Origin: Candidatus Methylomicrobium oryzae
Lineage (GTDB): Bacteria > Pseudomonadota > Gammaproteobacteria > Methylococcales > Methylomonadaceae
DNA length: 64,000 bases
Direction: 5' to 3'
NCBI RefSeq assembly: GCF_016745425.1
Contig: NZ_JAERVK010000005.1
Coordinates: 124,001-188,000, forward strand
This document shows, piece after piece, positions 7,881 to 17,008 of the stretch. Made by a program: the position numbers and the translations under genes. Below the pieces are notes generated by a model, which worked only from the letters and a program-made list of their open reading frames with translations, was not told the DNA's origin and searched no databases. The number at the start of each line of letters is the position of its first letter. Within the stretch, counting starts at the first letter, position 1.

Positions 7881-10800
7881 TTACTCCAATACCGCTGCTT
7901 GATTGAGGCGAATGAGCTGCTTGAACGCGGCGTTATCGAGTTGCGTCAGCCAGGACTCGTCGTTGCCGACGATGGCGCCGGCGATTTTCTTTTTGGCGTC
8001 GATCATTTGATCGATGCGTTCCTCGAGCGTGCCCAGGGTGATGAATTTATGCACGAAGACATTTTTCGTCTGGCCGATGCGGAACGCGCGGTCGGTGGCC
8101 TGGTCTTCCACCGCGGGATTCCACCAGCGGTCGAAATGGAACACATGATTGGCGCGCGTCAGCGTGATGCCGACGCCGCCAGCCTTCAGCGACAAAATAA
8201 ACACCGCCGGCGGCGTTTCCGGGTTTTGAAATTCGGCGATCATTTTCTCGCGCGTATTCCGGGCCGTGCCGCCGTGCAGATAATAAGTCTGGCAATCGAG
8301 ACGGCTGCGGCAATAGCGCTCGAGGCGCGCGCCGATTTCGGTAAACTGCGTGAAAATCAGCACACTTTCGCCTTCGGCCAGGGCGTCGGCGAGCATATCG
8401 CCGAGCCGTTCCAGCTTATGCGAGCGTTCGGCGGTGAAGGCGCTGTCATCCTGAAGAAACTGCGCCGGATGGTTGCAGATTTGCTTGAGTTTCATCAAGG
8501 TCGACAACATCAGGCCCTGCCGCTGAATGCCTTCGCTGGCTTCCAGTTGCTGTTCGACATCGCGGACCACGGCTTCGTACAACGAGGCTTGCTCTTTGCT
8601 GAGATTGCAGTATTGTTTGTTCTCGACTTTGTCCGGCAAGTCGCGGATGATTGCCGGATCGGTCTTGACCCGGCGCAAAATGAACGGCTCTACCAGACGC
8701 TTTAACATGGCGGATTTCAGGGGATCGTTGTCGCGCTGAATCGGGGCCTCAAAGGCTTTACGGAAAGCGGCTTGCTTGCCGAGGTATCCCGGATTCAGGT
8801 AATTGAAGATCGACCATAAATCCAGCAGGCGGTTTTCCACCGGCGTGCCGGTCAGCGCCCAGCGATAGTCCGCGTTCAGCTTGAAAATCGCCTTGGTTTG
8901 CTTGGCCTCGGGGTTTTTGATATTTTGTGCTTCGTCCAATACGATGCGCCGCCATTTCAGGGCTTGAAACAATTTCGCGTCGCGCAGCGCTAGTGGATAG
9001 GACACGATCACGACATCCACGGCTTGTGCCGCCGACACGAATTCCTCTTCATCCTTGCTGCGCTCGCTGCCGTGATGCAGCCGCGTTTTGAGTTGCGGCG
9101 CGAAGCGCTCGATTTCCTTGCGCCAATTGCCGAGCACCGAAGTCGGCGCGATCAGCAGCGCGGGACCGCGACTGGCTTCGCCCTGCGCCATGACCAATCG
9201 GGCGATCACCTGCAAGGTCTTCCCAAGGCCCATGTCGTCGGCCAAACAACCGGAAAGGCCGAGTTGTTCCAAAAACACCAGCCAAGCGACGCCGCGTTTT
9301 TGATATTCACGCAGTTCGGCGTTCAGGCCGGGAATGTCCTCGATTGGCTGTAAGTGCTGTTGATGACGCAACTTATCCAGCATGTCTGCCAATGCACTTT
9401 CCGGGTCGACTTCGAAGAGGTCCGTCTCATCCGCGGTGCGCTTAAGCCAGTCGCGCATGTCTAGGTTTTCTTCCGCCTCGCCCTGGCGCCGCCAAAACTC
9501 CAGCATGTCTTTCATGCGCTCACTGTCCAGCACGACCCACTGGCCGCGGAATTGCACGAGCGATGTTTTAGTCTCGACCAGTTGCATCCATTCCTCCGCG
9601 CCGACCTTTTCACCGCCCAGCGTCAGTTCGTAACGGTATTCGAGCAATTGATCGAGACTCAAAAGGCTTGGCGTTGCAGAGCGTGCCGCTTTTTTCGAGG
9701 TTGCCGCCGGACGAATGCGCAATTTGGCGCGCCGCCGGCCTTGCGGCGTCCACCAGGCCGGCACACTGACCCAAAAGCCGGCGTCTTCCAATACCCAGGC
9801 GGTTTCGTTTAAAAAAGCGAATGCTTCTTCCAGCGACAGATCGATGCCGGACGGCTCTGCCGTTTCCATGCCCTTCCACAACGCGGGATAAACACGCGCG
9901 GCCTGTCCCAAATCGATCAATAAACGCTGTTCAAAATCGCCCCCAAAATCCTTTTCCCAGTGCCGCCGGGCAGTGCCGGAAAGTTGCCAATAGTCGGCCA
10001 GCGGCCGTTGCAGCGAAGGGTCGCGGCGCGATATCACACGGAATTCCAGGCGCCAGGAGTCGGGCTGTTCTATTGAGGCTTCCTGCAGTTGAAGGCCCAA
10101 TTGGAAGCCGGTTTCGCCGGCCGCGCCGGAAAGCTGTTTTCGCCAAGTGGCCCACTGCTTGCCGAGCGTCAGATCCCCGGCGGTCAACCAGGGTTCTTGA
10201 CGAGTCGGCCGACAGGCCGGCAGCAGCCACGAATCGGCCAGTGGTTTCTCCAGGGCTTGCGTCAGGCGCGCACTCCCGGTGGCCTGCCGCAGCAACACGT
10301 CGGCACAATGGCGCAACACGGTGGCGGCTTCAAAATTCGGTGCGGCGGCCGGCGGCAGGCGTTTAGCCGCTTCCTCTATCAGGCATTCGTAGTGCGGAGA
10401 TAAAAACTCCCAACCGGTATAAACCTCGTAAGGGTGTTTGCCGGTTTGCCAGGCACGGTAACGCAACGCCGGGATATAGTGGTCTTTGAGCAGGATGCCG
10501 CGAAGCGATTGGGTGAAATAATACCAAAACAAAAAATCACTGCCGGCTTTAAAGTCTTCCCCCTGGAAGATCAACCGGAAATGAATCTCGTTGATCAGGT
10601 TGATGGCGCGGTTATTGAAACAAAAACAGCTGATGGGCCAGGTCTCGATTTCCGCCTCATTCCAAACATACGCCTCGGCATCCAGAGAGGTCGATAATTC
10701 GGGACAGGGCAGGGGGCTGCCTTGGGACGACGGGAGTGGCACGGGATAGGTTACAAAATCGGACTCGCGTGATGTGACACCGAGGGACGATTTCAACCAG

Positions 10801-10967
10801 TCTCGCAAGCGCTCGGCATCCAGGTGGTTGGGGTGAGATCGGGTTTTACGTTTCTTGGATTGATTTGCGGCTTGTGCCGCGGATTCCACCCACAGATAAA
10901 AGTGGCCGGCTTGAATGAAAGCCTCGGTGGTTTCAGGGGCCCAAAAAAGATGGACAACGTGGGTCAT
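7881..10967 (-). CDS. SNF2-family DEAD/DEAH ATPase (Swi2/Snf2 helicase-like)
   Basis: A 1028-residue ATPase. The first half is an SNF2-helicase-associated domain typical of bacterial members. The motor carries Walker A CLADDMGLGKTLQ at about residue 570, motif II DEAQN at about 674, LTGTPVENRLLDLWS at about 705 and the C-terminal lobe ending DRAFRIGQTKNVFVHK at about 960. Such proteins remodel protein-DNA or RNA-polymerase complexes (compare RapA). Operon with the SWIM gene. It could be part of a defence or DNA-repair set, but the neighbours do not show it. Confidence 0.93.
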   Translation of the reverse strand: MTHVVHLFWAPETTEAFIQAGHFYLWVESAAQAANQSKKRKTRSHPNHLDAERLRDWLKSSLGVTSRESDFVTYPVPLPSSQGSPLPCPELSTSLDAEAYVWNEAEIETWPISCFCFNNRAINLINEIHFRLIFQGEDFKAGSDFLFWYYFTQSLRGILLKDHYIPALRYRAWQTGKHPYEVYTGWEFLSPHYECLIEEAAKRLPPAAAPNFEAATVLRHCADVLLRQATGSARLTQALEKPLADSWLLPACRPTRQEPWLTAGDLTLGKQWATWRKQLSGAAGETGFQLGLQLQEASIEQPDSWRLEFRVISRRDPSLQRPLADYWQLSGTARRHWEKDFGGDFEQRLLIDLGQAARVYPALWKGMETAEPSGIDLSLEEAFAFLNETAWVLEDAGFWVSVPAWWTPQGRRRAKLRIRPAATSKKAARSATPSLLSLDQLLEYRYELTLGGEKVGAEEWMQLVETKTSLVQFRGQWVVLDSERMKDMLEFWRRQGEAEENLDMRDWLKRTADETDLFEVDPESALADMLDKLRHQQHLQPIEDIPGLNAELREYQKRGVAWLVFLEQLGLSGCLADDMGLGKTLQVIARLVMAQGEASRGPALLIAPTSVLGNWRKEIERFAPQLKTRLHHGSERSKDEEEFVSAAQAVDVVIVSYPLALRDAKLFQALKWRRIVLDEAQNIKNPEAKQTKAIFKLNADYRWALTGTPVENRLLDLWSIFNYLNPGYLGKQAAFRKAFEAPIQRDNDPLKSAMLKRLVEPFILRRVKTDPAIIRDLPDKVENKQYCNLSKEQASLYEAVVRDVEQQLEASEGIQRQGLMLSTLMKLKQICNHPAQFLQDDSAFTAERSHKLERLGDMLADALAEGESVLIFTQFTEIGARLERYCRSRLDCQTYYLHGGTARNTREKMIAEFQNPETPPAVFILSLKAGGVGITLTRANHVFHFDRWWNPAVEDQATDRAFRIGQTKNVFVHKFITLGTLEERIDQMIDAKKKIAGAIVGNDESWLTQLDNAAFKQLIRLNQAAVLE

Positions 10968-10985
10968 GGGGATAAGATCGCTCCG

Positions 10986-11510
10986 TTATACGGGGTTACC
11001 TTGAAAAATAACGTGCGATAAAGGCAATAATAGCGTATTGGAATCCATCGGCGATTTTTGAAAACCGTGTTCTTCGTAAAAATGGACGGATTGTTCCGAA
11101 AGTGCATGAACCACAAAGGCTTTGACACCCACGATTTCGGACACTTGAAGGGTACGGAGTATGGCGTCACGCAAAAGCGCTTTACCAATCCCTTGGCCTT
11201 GCCAGTTTACATCAACGGCGAGTCGCCCCAACACCATGACGGGAATGGGATCTGGCATGTTACGACGAATGCCTCCAGGCGCTAGCTCACAGGCAATTGA
11301 TCCGGTAGCGAGACAATAATAGGCAACGATTGTTCCGGCACGAGGTTGGTCAACACACACGACATAAGTTCGTGAAGCGCCACGACCCTCGTTACGCAGT
11401 GCACGATTTTTTAGCCAATGATCAAGACTGATTTCGCCGCAAGTAAACGCTGTAAAGTCATGTTCTGTTTTCAGCGGTGAGGGCAGGCTCCATTTTACTG
11501 AACTGGCCAA
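10986..11510 (-). CDS. GNAT acetyltransferase toxin, TacT-like
   Basis: A 174-residue GNAT protein. The N-terminal FTCGEISLDHWLKNRALRNE is typical of the TacT/AtaT group that acetylates aminoacyl-tRNA, and LAVDVNWQGQGIGKALL is the acetyl-CoA loop. VHFYEEHGFQKSPMDSNTL is the usual C-terminal motif. It lies one base after a DUF1778 antitoxin gene, the canonical TacA-TacT order, so a translation-blocking toxin is likely. All motifs look intact. Confidence 0.9.
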   Translation of the reverse strand: MASSVKWSLPSPLKTEHDFTAFTCGEISLDHWLKNRALRNEGRGASRTYVVCVDQPRAGTIVAYYCLATGSIACELAPGGIRRNMPDPIPVMVLGRLAVDVNWQGQGIGKALLRDAILRTLQVSEIVGVKAFVVHALSEQSVHFYEEHGFQKSPMDSNTLLLPLSHVIFQGNPV

Positions 11511-11511
11511 A

Positions 11512-11805
11512 CTAATCTTCCCAAGGGCCTTTGCTTGACATCAGTTCGCGTAGTTTGGGATTGGCAGTCGGCGGTGTATCCAGCAAGGCTTGAAATTGCT
11601 TGAATCTTTCCGCATCCAAATGGAAAATTCGTTGATCAAGTAACAGTTCTTCGGCCTCGCGGCACGCTGTTTCCAGCATGAAATCCGATCGAGTTTTGCC
11701 AAGCATCTCGGCGGCCTGGTCGATCAAGTCGCGTTGCGTTCTTTTGGCCCTGATGTTGATATTAATGTCGCGGGGGCTATTCGCTTTGGTTGATGACGGC
11801 TGCAT
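11512..11805 (-). CDS. DUF1778 ribbon-helix-helix antitoxin, TacA-like
   Basis: A 97-residue antitoxin. Start chosen at 11805 (MQPSSTKANS) because GGAGG lies 8 bases upstream; an ATG at 11820 would contain that site. ININIRAKRTQRDLIDQAAEMLGKTRSDFMLE is the RHH DNA-binding segment (read in two parts: ININIRAKRTQRDLI and LGKTRSDFMLE). The C-terminal tail should neutralise the downstream GNAT toxin. Together they probably repress their own promoter. Confidence 0.88.
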   Translation of the reverse strand: MQPSSTKANSPRDININIRAKRTQRDLIDQAAEMLGKTRSDFMLETACREAEELLLDQRIFHLDAERFKQFQALLDTPPTANPKLRELMSSKGPWED

Positions 11806-12133
11806 TGATGAGGCCTCCATGGATTTTAGTCGTAAGTGCTATTTTTATCCAGTTGTGATCACAATGTCAATACGGATTATCCATTAATATGGGATATTGC
11901 AACATGCAAATTTGCTAGCTCAGTGCTGTCCTAATCGGTTTTTAGTTAACTGAGACTACTCGGTTTTCTGGTTCGCAGTTGTCGACGAAGAGGTGGGCTT
12001 AACTGTATCCATTTAGATTGGCGCCAAAGCGATTCTTTCTTAGAAAAGCCCCCAAACGGTCGTTTTTCCGACATATAGAAATTAGGAACACAAGGTAGAC
12101 TCGCCTCATCACTACAAATGATGCTCATCTACC
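11806..12133. other. Gap between the TA module and the conjugative element genes
   Basis: About 330 bases without a convincing gene. The TacAT promoter must lie at its left end. This is where host-like and element-like gene content meet, but I see no attachment-site repeat or integrase. Confidence 0.4.
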
Positions 12134-12829
12134 ATGTTGCTTACTAATTTACAGATCCACCATCAGTCATCGGCTCAACATCTCTCTGAATCCCACAAGA
12201 GTCGGAGTTTTTGCCAAAAGAATTATGCTCTTGTGCTGCTTATATTTTGTTTAGGGCTCATTAGTTTCGGCCCAAGTTGCCAAGCGCAAGAAAAGGCGGC
12301 TTTGCTAAAAAGCTATATCACTACGGCCAGTTCAAAAATTTCAAACCCTTCTCCTTCCAAGCTGCACACCACACTTTGGTGGCAAATCGCCGAACAGCAT
12401 CAGCTGGATCCCTACATTCTATATGCCGTTGCACTGGTTGAATCGGCCAAAGGGACTCCTTCAAATCATGTGACTCCATGGCCCTGGGCTATTAACAAGT
12501 CCGGCAAATCCATTATCCCCGGTTCTCAACAGGAAGCACGAGCTATCTTAAATAAGACCCTTATCGAGGGTGGCCGGAATATCGATGTCGGACTGATGCA
12601 AGTCAACCTCTACTGGCATGGGCATCGGGTCGGCAAACCTGAGCAACTGTTGAATCCTGTTACGAACTTGCAAATCGGTGCTTTAGTCTTGGCCGAAGCC
12701 ATCCAATCAGCACCCCATGATCTGGTTTTAGGGATAGGGCGCTATCACAGCTGGCAAAATACCGAAGCCGCAGTGAGCTATGGACGCAGGGTGCTAGCTG
12801 TGGCGAATCAAATCAGGGCAGTGCTCTGA
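12134..12829 (+). CDS. Lytic transglycosylase, SLT domain (conjugation-linked)
   Basis: A 231-residue protein. A basic start and hydrophobic segment (residues 31-47) indicate export. The SLT domain begins WWQIAEQHQLDPYILYAVALVESAKG with catalytic Glu103, followed by DVGLMQVNLYWHGH and IGRYHSWQN. Such enzymes open peptidoglycan locally for pilus and pore assembly. It sits directly upstream of the FlhDC-like pair, as slt genes do beside acaDC/setDC in IncA/C and SXT elements. Confidence 0.85.
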   Translation: MLLTNLQIHHQSSAQHLSESHKSRSFCQKNYALVLLIFCLGLISFGPSCQAQEKAALLKSYITTASSKISNPSPSKLHTTLWWQIAEQHQLDPYILYAVALVESAKGTPSNHVTPWPWAINKSGKSIIPGSQQEARAILNKTLIEGGRNIDVGLMQVNLYWHGHRVGKPEQLLNPVTNLQIGALVLAEAIQSAPHDLVLGIGRYHSWQNTEAAVSYGRRVLAVANQIRAVL

Positions 12830-12840
12830 TCGAGACCTTT

Positions 12841-13149
12841 ATGGATGAAAATATCTACAACCTGAATCTGGATTACTTGATTCTGGCTCATGAGTTAATC
12901 CAGTCCGGCCGTAAACAACAAGCCATGGTCCGTCTCGGCTTAACACCGGAAGCAGTGTCCATTTTGGCCAAGATGCCAATTGATCAATTGAAAGTGCTGG
13001 CGCGAAGCGATGTGCTCAGTTTTGTTCCCCGTTTTTCCGTCCATTCCTGGCGGACATTCTTGCGTAACGAACCCACGGTGAGCGAACCTTTTGAACAACG
13101 CGCCCTCCGTCTGAGAATGTTTTTAAGCAAACCAGGAGGCCAGTCATGA
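12841..13149 (+). CDS. FlhD-like transcriptional activator subunit (SetD/AcaD-like)
   Basis: A 102-residue protein beginning NIYNLNLDYLILAHELIQ, followed by GRKQQAMVRLGLTPEAVSILAKM. This is the FlhD pattern, in which leucine-rich helices form the heterodimer with FlhC. Starts 11 bases after the transglycosylase stop and overlaps the FlhC-like gene by 4 bases (ATGA). Not flagellar here: no flagellar genes are nearby, and conjugative elements of the SXT/IncA/C type use this pair as master activator of transfer. Confidence 0.78.
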   Translation: MDENIYNLNLDYLILAHELIQSGRKQQAMVRLGLTPEAVSILAKMPIDQLKVLARSDVLSFVPRFSVHSWRTFLRNEPTVSEPFEQRALRLRMFLSKPGGQS

Positions 13150-13709
13150 TAGCTGAAGGCTTGTCCTATGAAGATCAGTTGCAAAACTACCAATTAGCCT
13201 ATCAACTGCTCAAACGAAAACTCCGAACATCTTATGTCAGCCAATTGATTAAAAGCATCAGTTTGCCGGAAATCCGGGATATTCATCGCTCGATTCACCA
13301 AGGAGAGAGCCCGAGTTCGGGATTGCTTCCTGCTATCGAAGCCATTCCCCAAGTACGAGAGTCTATGCTGTACATCTCTCTGTTTGCATCCCTTTATCGA
13401 GGTGCCAGCCAGATCGATATAAGGGCTGAAATGGATGTGTCCGCCATCATATTTGCCTGGGACTTTTTTTGCGAAACCTTCCCTAACCATATTCGTGAGC
13501 GCAGGCCTTACGGTAAGGTGCGTCCCGCCAATTTCAGCGAAGCCTGGGTCATCGCCCAGGCGCTCAAAATAGGATTGGCAGCCTTGCATTATTGTAAAAG
13601 CTGTCATGGTGATTATATCGTTATCTACAACAGCAAGTTTCCGCCAACCTGCCAAGTTTGTGTCATAGATCAATTGAGAAAAAGGGAAAACACTCCTGGC
13701 TTGAGGTAA
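13146..13709 (+). CDS. FlhC-like transcriptional activator subunit (SetC/AcaC-like)
   Basis: A 187-residue FlhC homologue. The zinc site is complete: Cys150 and Cys153 (CKSC), then Cys169 and Cys172 (CQVC). Upstream of it RPANFSEAWVIAQALKIG matches the FlhC core. Its start overlaps the FlhD-like stop, so the two subunits are made together. By analogy with SetDC and AcaDC it should bind upstream of the tra operons and switch on transfer. Which promoters it binds cannot be told from sequence alone. Confidence 0.8.
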   Translation: MIAEGLSYEDQLQNYQLAYQLLKRKLRTSYVSQLIKSISLPEIRDIHRSIHQGESPSSGLLPAIEAIPQVRESMLYISLFASLYRGASQIDIRAEMDVSAIIFAWDFFCETFPNHIRERRPYGKVRPANFSEAWVIAQALKIGLAALHYCKSCHGDYIVIYNSKFPPTCQVCVIDQLRKRENTPGLR

Positions 13710-13801
13710 CGGCGGAATTTAAGTTTTTGTAAAACTCTCGGTTTGATCGGGCAGATTCATCCATCACTTTGGATTGAACCTGACACTGACAGTCTTTGTT
13801 C

Positions 13802-15484
13802 GGCCCAGACAGTGCCAAAACGTCGACCTTGATATAATCAGGTTCAGATTGTTGATGGAGTCAGCCGATGAAGCGTTTCATTGAAGGCGAATGCCGTACA
13901 CAAACCATCTTACTGCCGGAAAGTATCGATGACTCTATGAACGATACCCATCCCGTGCGCATCGTGGATGTCTTTGTCGAGCAACTCGATCTGGGCAAAC
14001 TCGGATTTGAAGGCGTAGAGCCCGCCATCACCGGACGTCCCGCTTATCACCCTGCGGTCCTGCTCAAGCTTTACATCGACGGCTACCTGAACCGCATTCA
14101 GTCCAGCCGGCGCCTGGAAAAAGAAGCGCAACGCAACGTCGAACTGATGTGGCTCGTAGGCCGGTTGACACCTGACTTCAAGACCATCGCACGTTTCCGT
14201 CGGGACAACGGTAAAGCCATACGCAACGTCTGCCGGCAGTTTATCGTGCTATGCCAGCATCTGGGGCTTTTCTCCGAAGCGCTGATGGCCATTGACGGCA
14301 GCAAATTCAAGGCGGTCAATCATCGGGAACGGAACTTCACCCATGCCAAACTGCAGCGGCGCATGGAAGAGATTGAAGCCAGCATTCAGCGCTACCTGAC
14401 GGCCCTCGATACCGCCGACCGGCAAGAGCCTACGATAGCGCAAGCCAAAACGGAGCGACTGCAAGACAAGATTGCCGTCCTCAAGGAACAGATGAAATCG
14501 CTCCAGGACACCGAAGTCCAGCTCCATCAGATACCCGACAGACAGATTTCCCTGACGGATCCCGATGCTCGCTCGATGAAGACGAGAGGCGCAGGCATGG
14601 GGGGTATAACGTGCAGACCGCCGTCGAGACGAAGCATCACTTGATCGTGGCCCATGAGGTGACCAATGTCGGCATTGACGGGGACCAGTTGACGTCGATG
14701 GCCAGGCAGGCCCGCACCGCCATGGGTATTCAGGAGCTGACGGTGATTGCCGATCGAGGTTATTTCAAGAACGAAGAATTTCTAAAATGCCATGAAGCCG
14801 GTATCACGGTTATTATTCCTCGAATCGACACCTCAGAGGCCACGGCGAATGGACGCTCAAGAAAGCTGATATTATTTACGATGCCGAGGCCAACGAGTAC
14901 CGGTGGTGCCCGGCGGGCCAACGTCTGATTTGGCGCTTGAGTACGGTTGAGCGTGGCCTGAAACTCCATCGCTACTGGAGCTCTTATTGTCCAGTGCCCT
15001 ATCAAAACCTGCTGCACGCCTAGCGGACAGCGACGGGTTACACGTTGGGAACATGAAGACCTACTGGAAGCCATGCAAAGGCGTCTGGACCTGGCGCCCG
15101 ACAGCATGCGCATCCGGCGCCAGACGGTGGAACATCAATTTGGCACGATCAAAGCCTGGATGGGTTCAACGCATTTTCTGACCCGGACACTGAAAAATGT
15201 CAGCACGGAAATGAGCATGCAGGTGCTGGCCTACAATATGAAGCGAGTCATCAATATCCTGGGCACTCCAGCCTTGCTTGAGGCTATCAGGGCCTGAAAC
15301 CCTGCTTGTATCCTTACCTTAGCGGCTTTTATCCGCCTAGTTAGGTGGTACTGAAACAATTTTCGGAAATGCCCCCATTTTAGGCATTAAACCAAAATCC
15401 TGATGACTTCCCCCTGATGACTTTATCTTGCCCGGTTTGACAAGAAGGTTGAAAATTTTTAGGCGTTTTGACACGGTCTGGGCC
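13802..15484 (+). mobile_element. Decayed IS1182-like insertion sequence
   Basis: About 1.68 kb with near-perfect terminal inverted repeats: GCCCAGACAGTGCCAAAACG at 13803-13822, and the reverse complement of 15464-15483, matching at 18 of 20 positions. The transposase inside is frameshifted. I see no clear target duplication. It lies 92 bases after the FlhC-like stop and does not disrupt that gene. Confidence 0.8.
13868..15297 (+). pseudogene. IS1182-family transposase, frameshifted
   Basis: Reads as a transposase only across several frames: MKRFIEGECRTQT with YHPAVLLKLYIDGYLNRIQS and AIDGSKFKAVN (to about 14600), then YNVQTAVETKHHLIVAHEV and VIADRGYFKNEEF (to about 14860), then CPAGQRLIWRLST, and finally TVEHQFGTIKAWMG with LAYNMKRVINILG to the stop at 15297. 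The DDE-type acidic residues are present but split between frames, so it cannot act unless several frames are read. Confidence 0.88.
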
Positions 15485-15532
15485 ATCAAGAGACAGACAC
15501 AGATTTCCATTAAATGGCTGGTTAGCCTTTGA

Positions 15533-15666
15533 TTGTGTTGAAAAAGTCGGTTTTTGCGAAAATTAGGCCGATTTGACCAATAGTGTTATCTGTAACTCTT
15601 TGTTTTTAAGGTAAACAAATTTAGCAGAAAACTGCTTTCTATCCAAAATAGACTTTTTCAACACAA
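15533..15666. repeat. 134-bp MITE-like element
   Basis: Perfect 16-bp terminal inverted repeats: TTGTGTTGAAAAAGTC (15533-15548) and its exact reverse complement (15651-15666), with no coding capacity between. This is the build of a miniature inverted-repeat element or a pair of leftover IS ends. It lies 48 bases beyond the IS1182-like element and marks the left border of the AT-rich cargo island. Confidence 0.7.
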
Positions 15667-16102
15667 TCCCTTTAAAATCGGTCATTCAGATACCGCCAGT
15701 AATTGGTAGCCAAGCACCCACAGCGGACGGTCATATCGTTTTTTCTAATGTTTTATTGTTTTGGTGACGATGTAAGCCGCATAAAACGTAGTGTGTGGAT
15801 TTTGAACATTAGACAGAAAAGTTTATTTTGTATAGTCACTGTAAGGAATCGTAATGAAAAACACACCTTACTGACATTGAGCGGGTCGGATTCTTTTAAA
15901 TTACAAGAAAAAAGCAAACTTTACTGTTAAAATTGCCAATAAAAAATACATATTTTTAGGCAAAATATCACTGCATTTTAAAATCCTATAATTAAAGAGA
16001 TAATGCAAGGAAAAAACATGATCTTGCCTTTTTTATAGTCGCTCAGTGTCAGAAATTAATGTTAATATAGAAATTTTAGGAGATATACGGAAACTGTAAA
16101 AA
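15667..16102. other. AT-rich gap before the cargo island
   Basis: No supportable gene. A TATAAT at 15987-15992 could be a -10 box for the following small genes, but no good -35 stands upstream of it. The composition turns clearly AT-rich here and stays so to about 22 kb. Confidence 0.35.
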
Positions 16103-16348
16103 ATGACATTTCGTGATTTGATCCTTTCCTATAAAGGTAAAAAATTTAGGCTTGAGTTATTTGAAGGTAGAGCCATTCTCAGGTTTGGCATACCCCAACT
16201 CAGTCCATATGAAGAAATTGTAGAAAAAGGCGATGATTTTATAATCATAGATTCGTCAGGGTGCTCAGATCCTATACTAAAACGTAGACATATTATTCCT
16301 TTGATATATTCAGATAGAACACAATTAAATAAGGAGTTTTTGCTGTAA
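16103..16348 (+). CDS. Small hypothetical protein, 81 aa
   Basis: Not recognised. MTFRDLILSYKGKKFRLELF to a stop: a mixed alpha/beta pattern without signal peptide or membrane segment. AGGAG is about 20 bases before the ATG, further than usual, so the start is uncertain. First of a series of co-oriented genes leading into the vWA-phosphatase-kinase module. Confidence 0.5.
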   Translation: MTFRDLILSYKGKKFRLELFEGRAILRFGIPQLSPYEEIVEKGDDFIIIDSSGCSDPILKRRHIIPLIYSDRTQLNKEFLL

Positions 16349-16415
16349 AGCTTGTTTTTGGCATCCTAGCGCAAGTTAATTAAACATGTGTTTTTAATGC
16401 AAACGGAGATAGAAG

Positions 16416-16571
16416 ATGAAAATAAAAGTTCCTTGTTTTAAGTGCGGCAAAACTGGATATGATGGCAGTTGGCCAGGTGCTAAATATTGTTCATCGTGCG
16501 GTATTCATTTGTGTTCATCGTGTGGAAGTTCATACACTCGGTGCCCAAAATGCAAAGGCTCACTGAAATAA
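16416..16571 (+). CDS. 51-aa zinc-ribbon microprotein with four CxxC motifs
   Basis: Four CxxC pairs in 51 residues: CFKC, CSSC, CSSC and CPKC, with Gly and Ser between, ending KGSLK. This should fold as a double zinc ribbon binding two zincs. GGAG stands 8 bases before the ATG, which supports translation. The pattern resembles stand-alone zinc-ribbon partners found near kinase and vWA genes; its role here is unknown. Confidence 0.65.
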   Translation: MKIKVPCFKCGKTGYDGSWPGAKYCSSCGIHLCSSCGSSYTRCPKCKGSLK

Positions 16572-16791
16572 TTCTTCGTTCTAACGCAGGGGCGCATGTC
16601 TTTTACATAAGTATAAAAAACATTGAACAATTAATGGCATGATATTTTTACGATGCAATTTATTTTATTGGATTATTCAGACTTTTACATAAAGATGAGC
16701 GCAGGAAGATGAGTAACAACAAGAACTAAAAAATCTTCTAAGCCCATAAAAACAAAAGCAGTCATATGTCATTAACAATAGCGAGGTTTAT

Positions 16792-16989
16792 ATGGAAGAT
16801 ATCGTGAGATTGCTGATCCCTTTAGCTTTGCTGTTTGCTGTTATTAGTTACGGTTTTAGTATAATCTTGGGTAGGGATGCCTATAATCAGATGGTCGGCA
16901 CACTGGCTGCAGACGTAGTCCGTGCCTTGTTTTTGTTGCCATTTAGGCTACTAGGCTGGTTTTTACGACTAATTAAATTAATACCTTAA
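16792..16989 (+). CDS. Small membrane protein, 65 aa
   Basis: MEDIVRLLIPLALLFAVISY starts a first hydrophobic segment; a second follows (VVRALFLLPFRLLGWFLRLI), with basic residues suggesting an inner-membrane hairpin. GAGG precedes the ATG at a normal distance. Ends 19 bases before the vWA gene, so it is probably in the same transcript and may anchor or regulate the signalling module. Family not recognised. Confidence 0.6.
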   Translation: MEDIVRLLIPLALLFAVISYGFSIILGRDAYNQMVGTLAADVVRALFLLPFRLLGWFLRLIKLIP

Positions 16990-17008
16990 ATTATAAGAGG
17001 ATACCATA

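Noticed and set aside
11806-12133. Attachment site of the element
   Set aside because: Gene content changes here, but I found no tRNA, direct repeat or integrase to support an att site.
15703-15930. A 75-codon open frame before the cargo island
   Set aside because: No ribosome site, no domain and an unlikely composition; left as non-coding.
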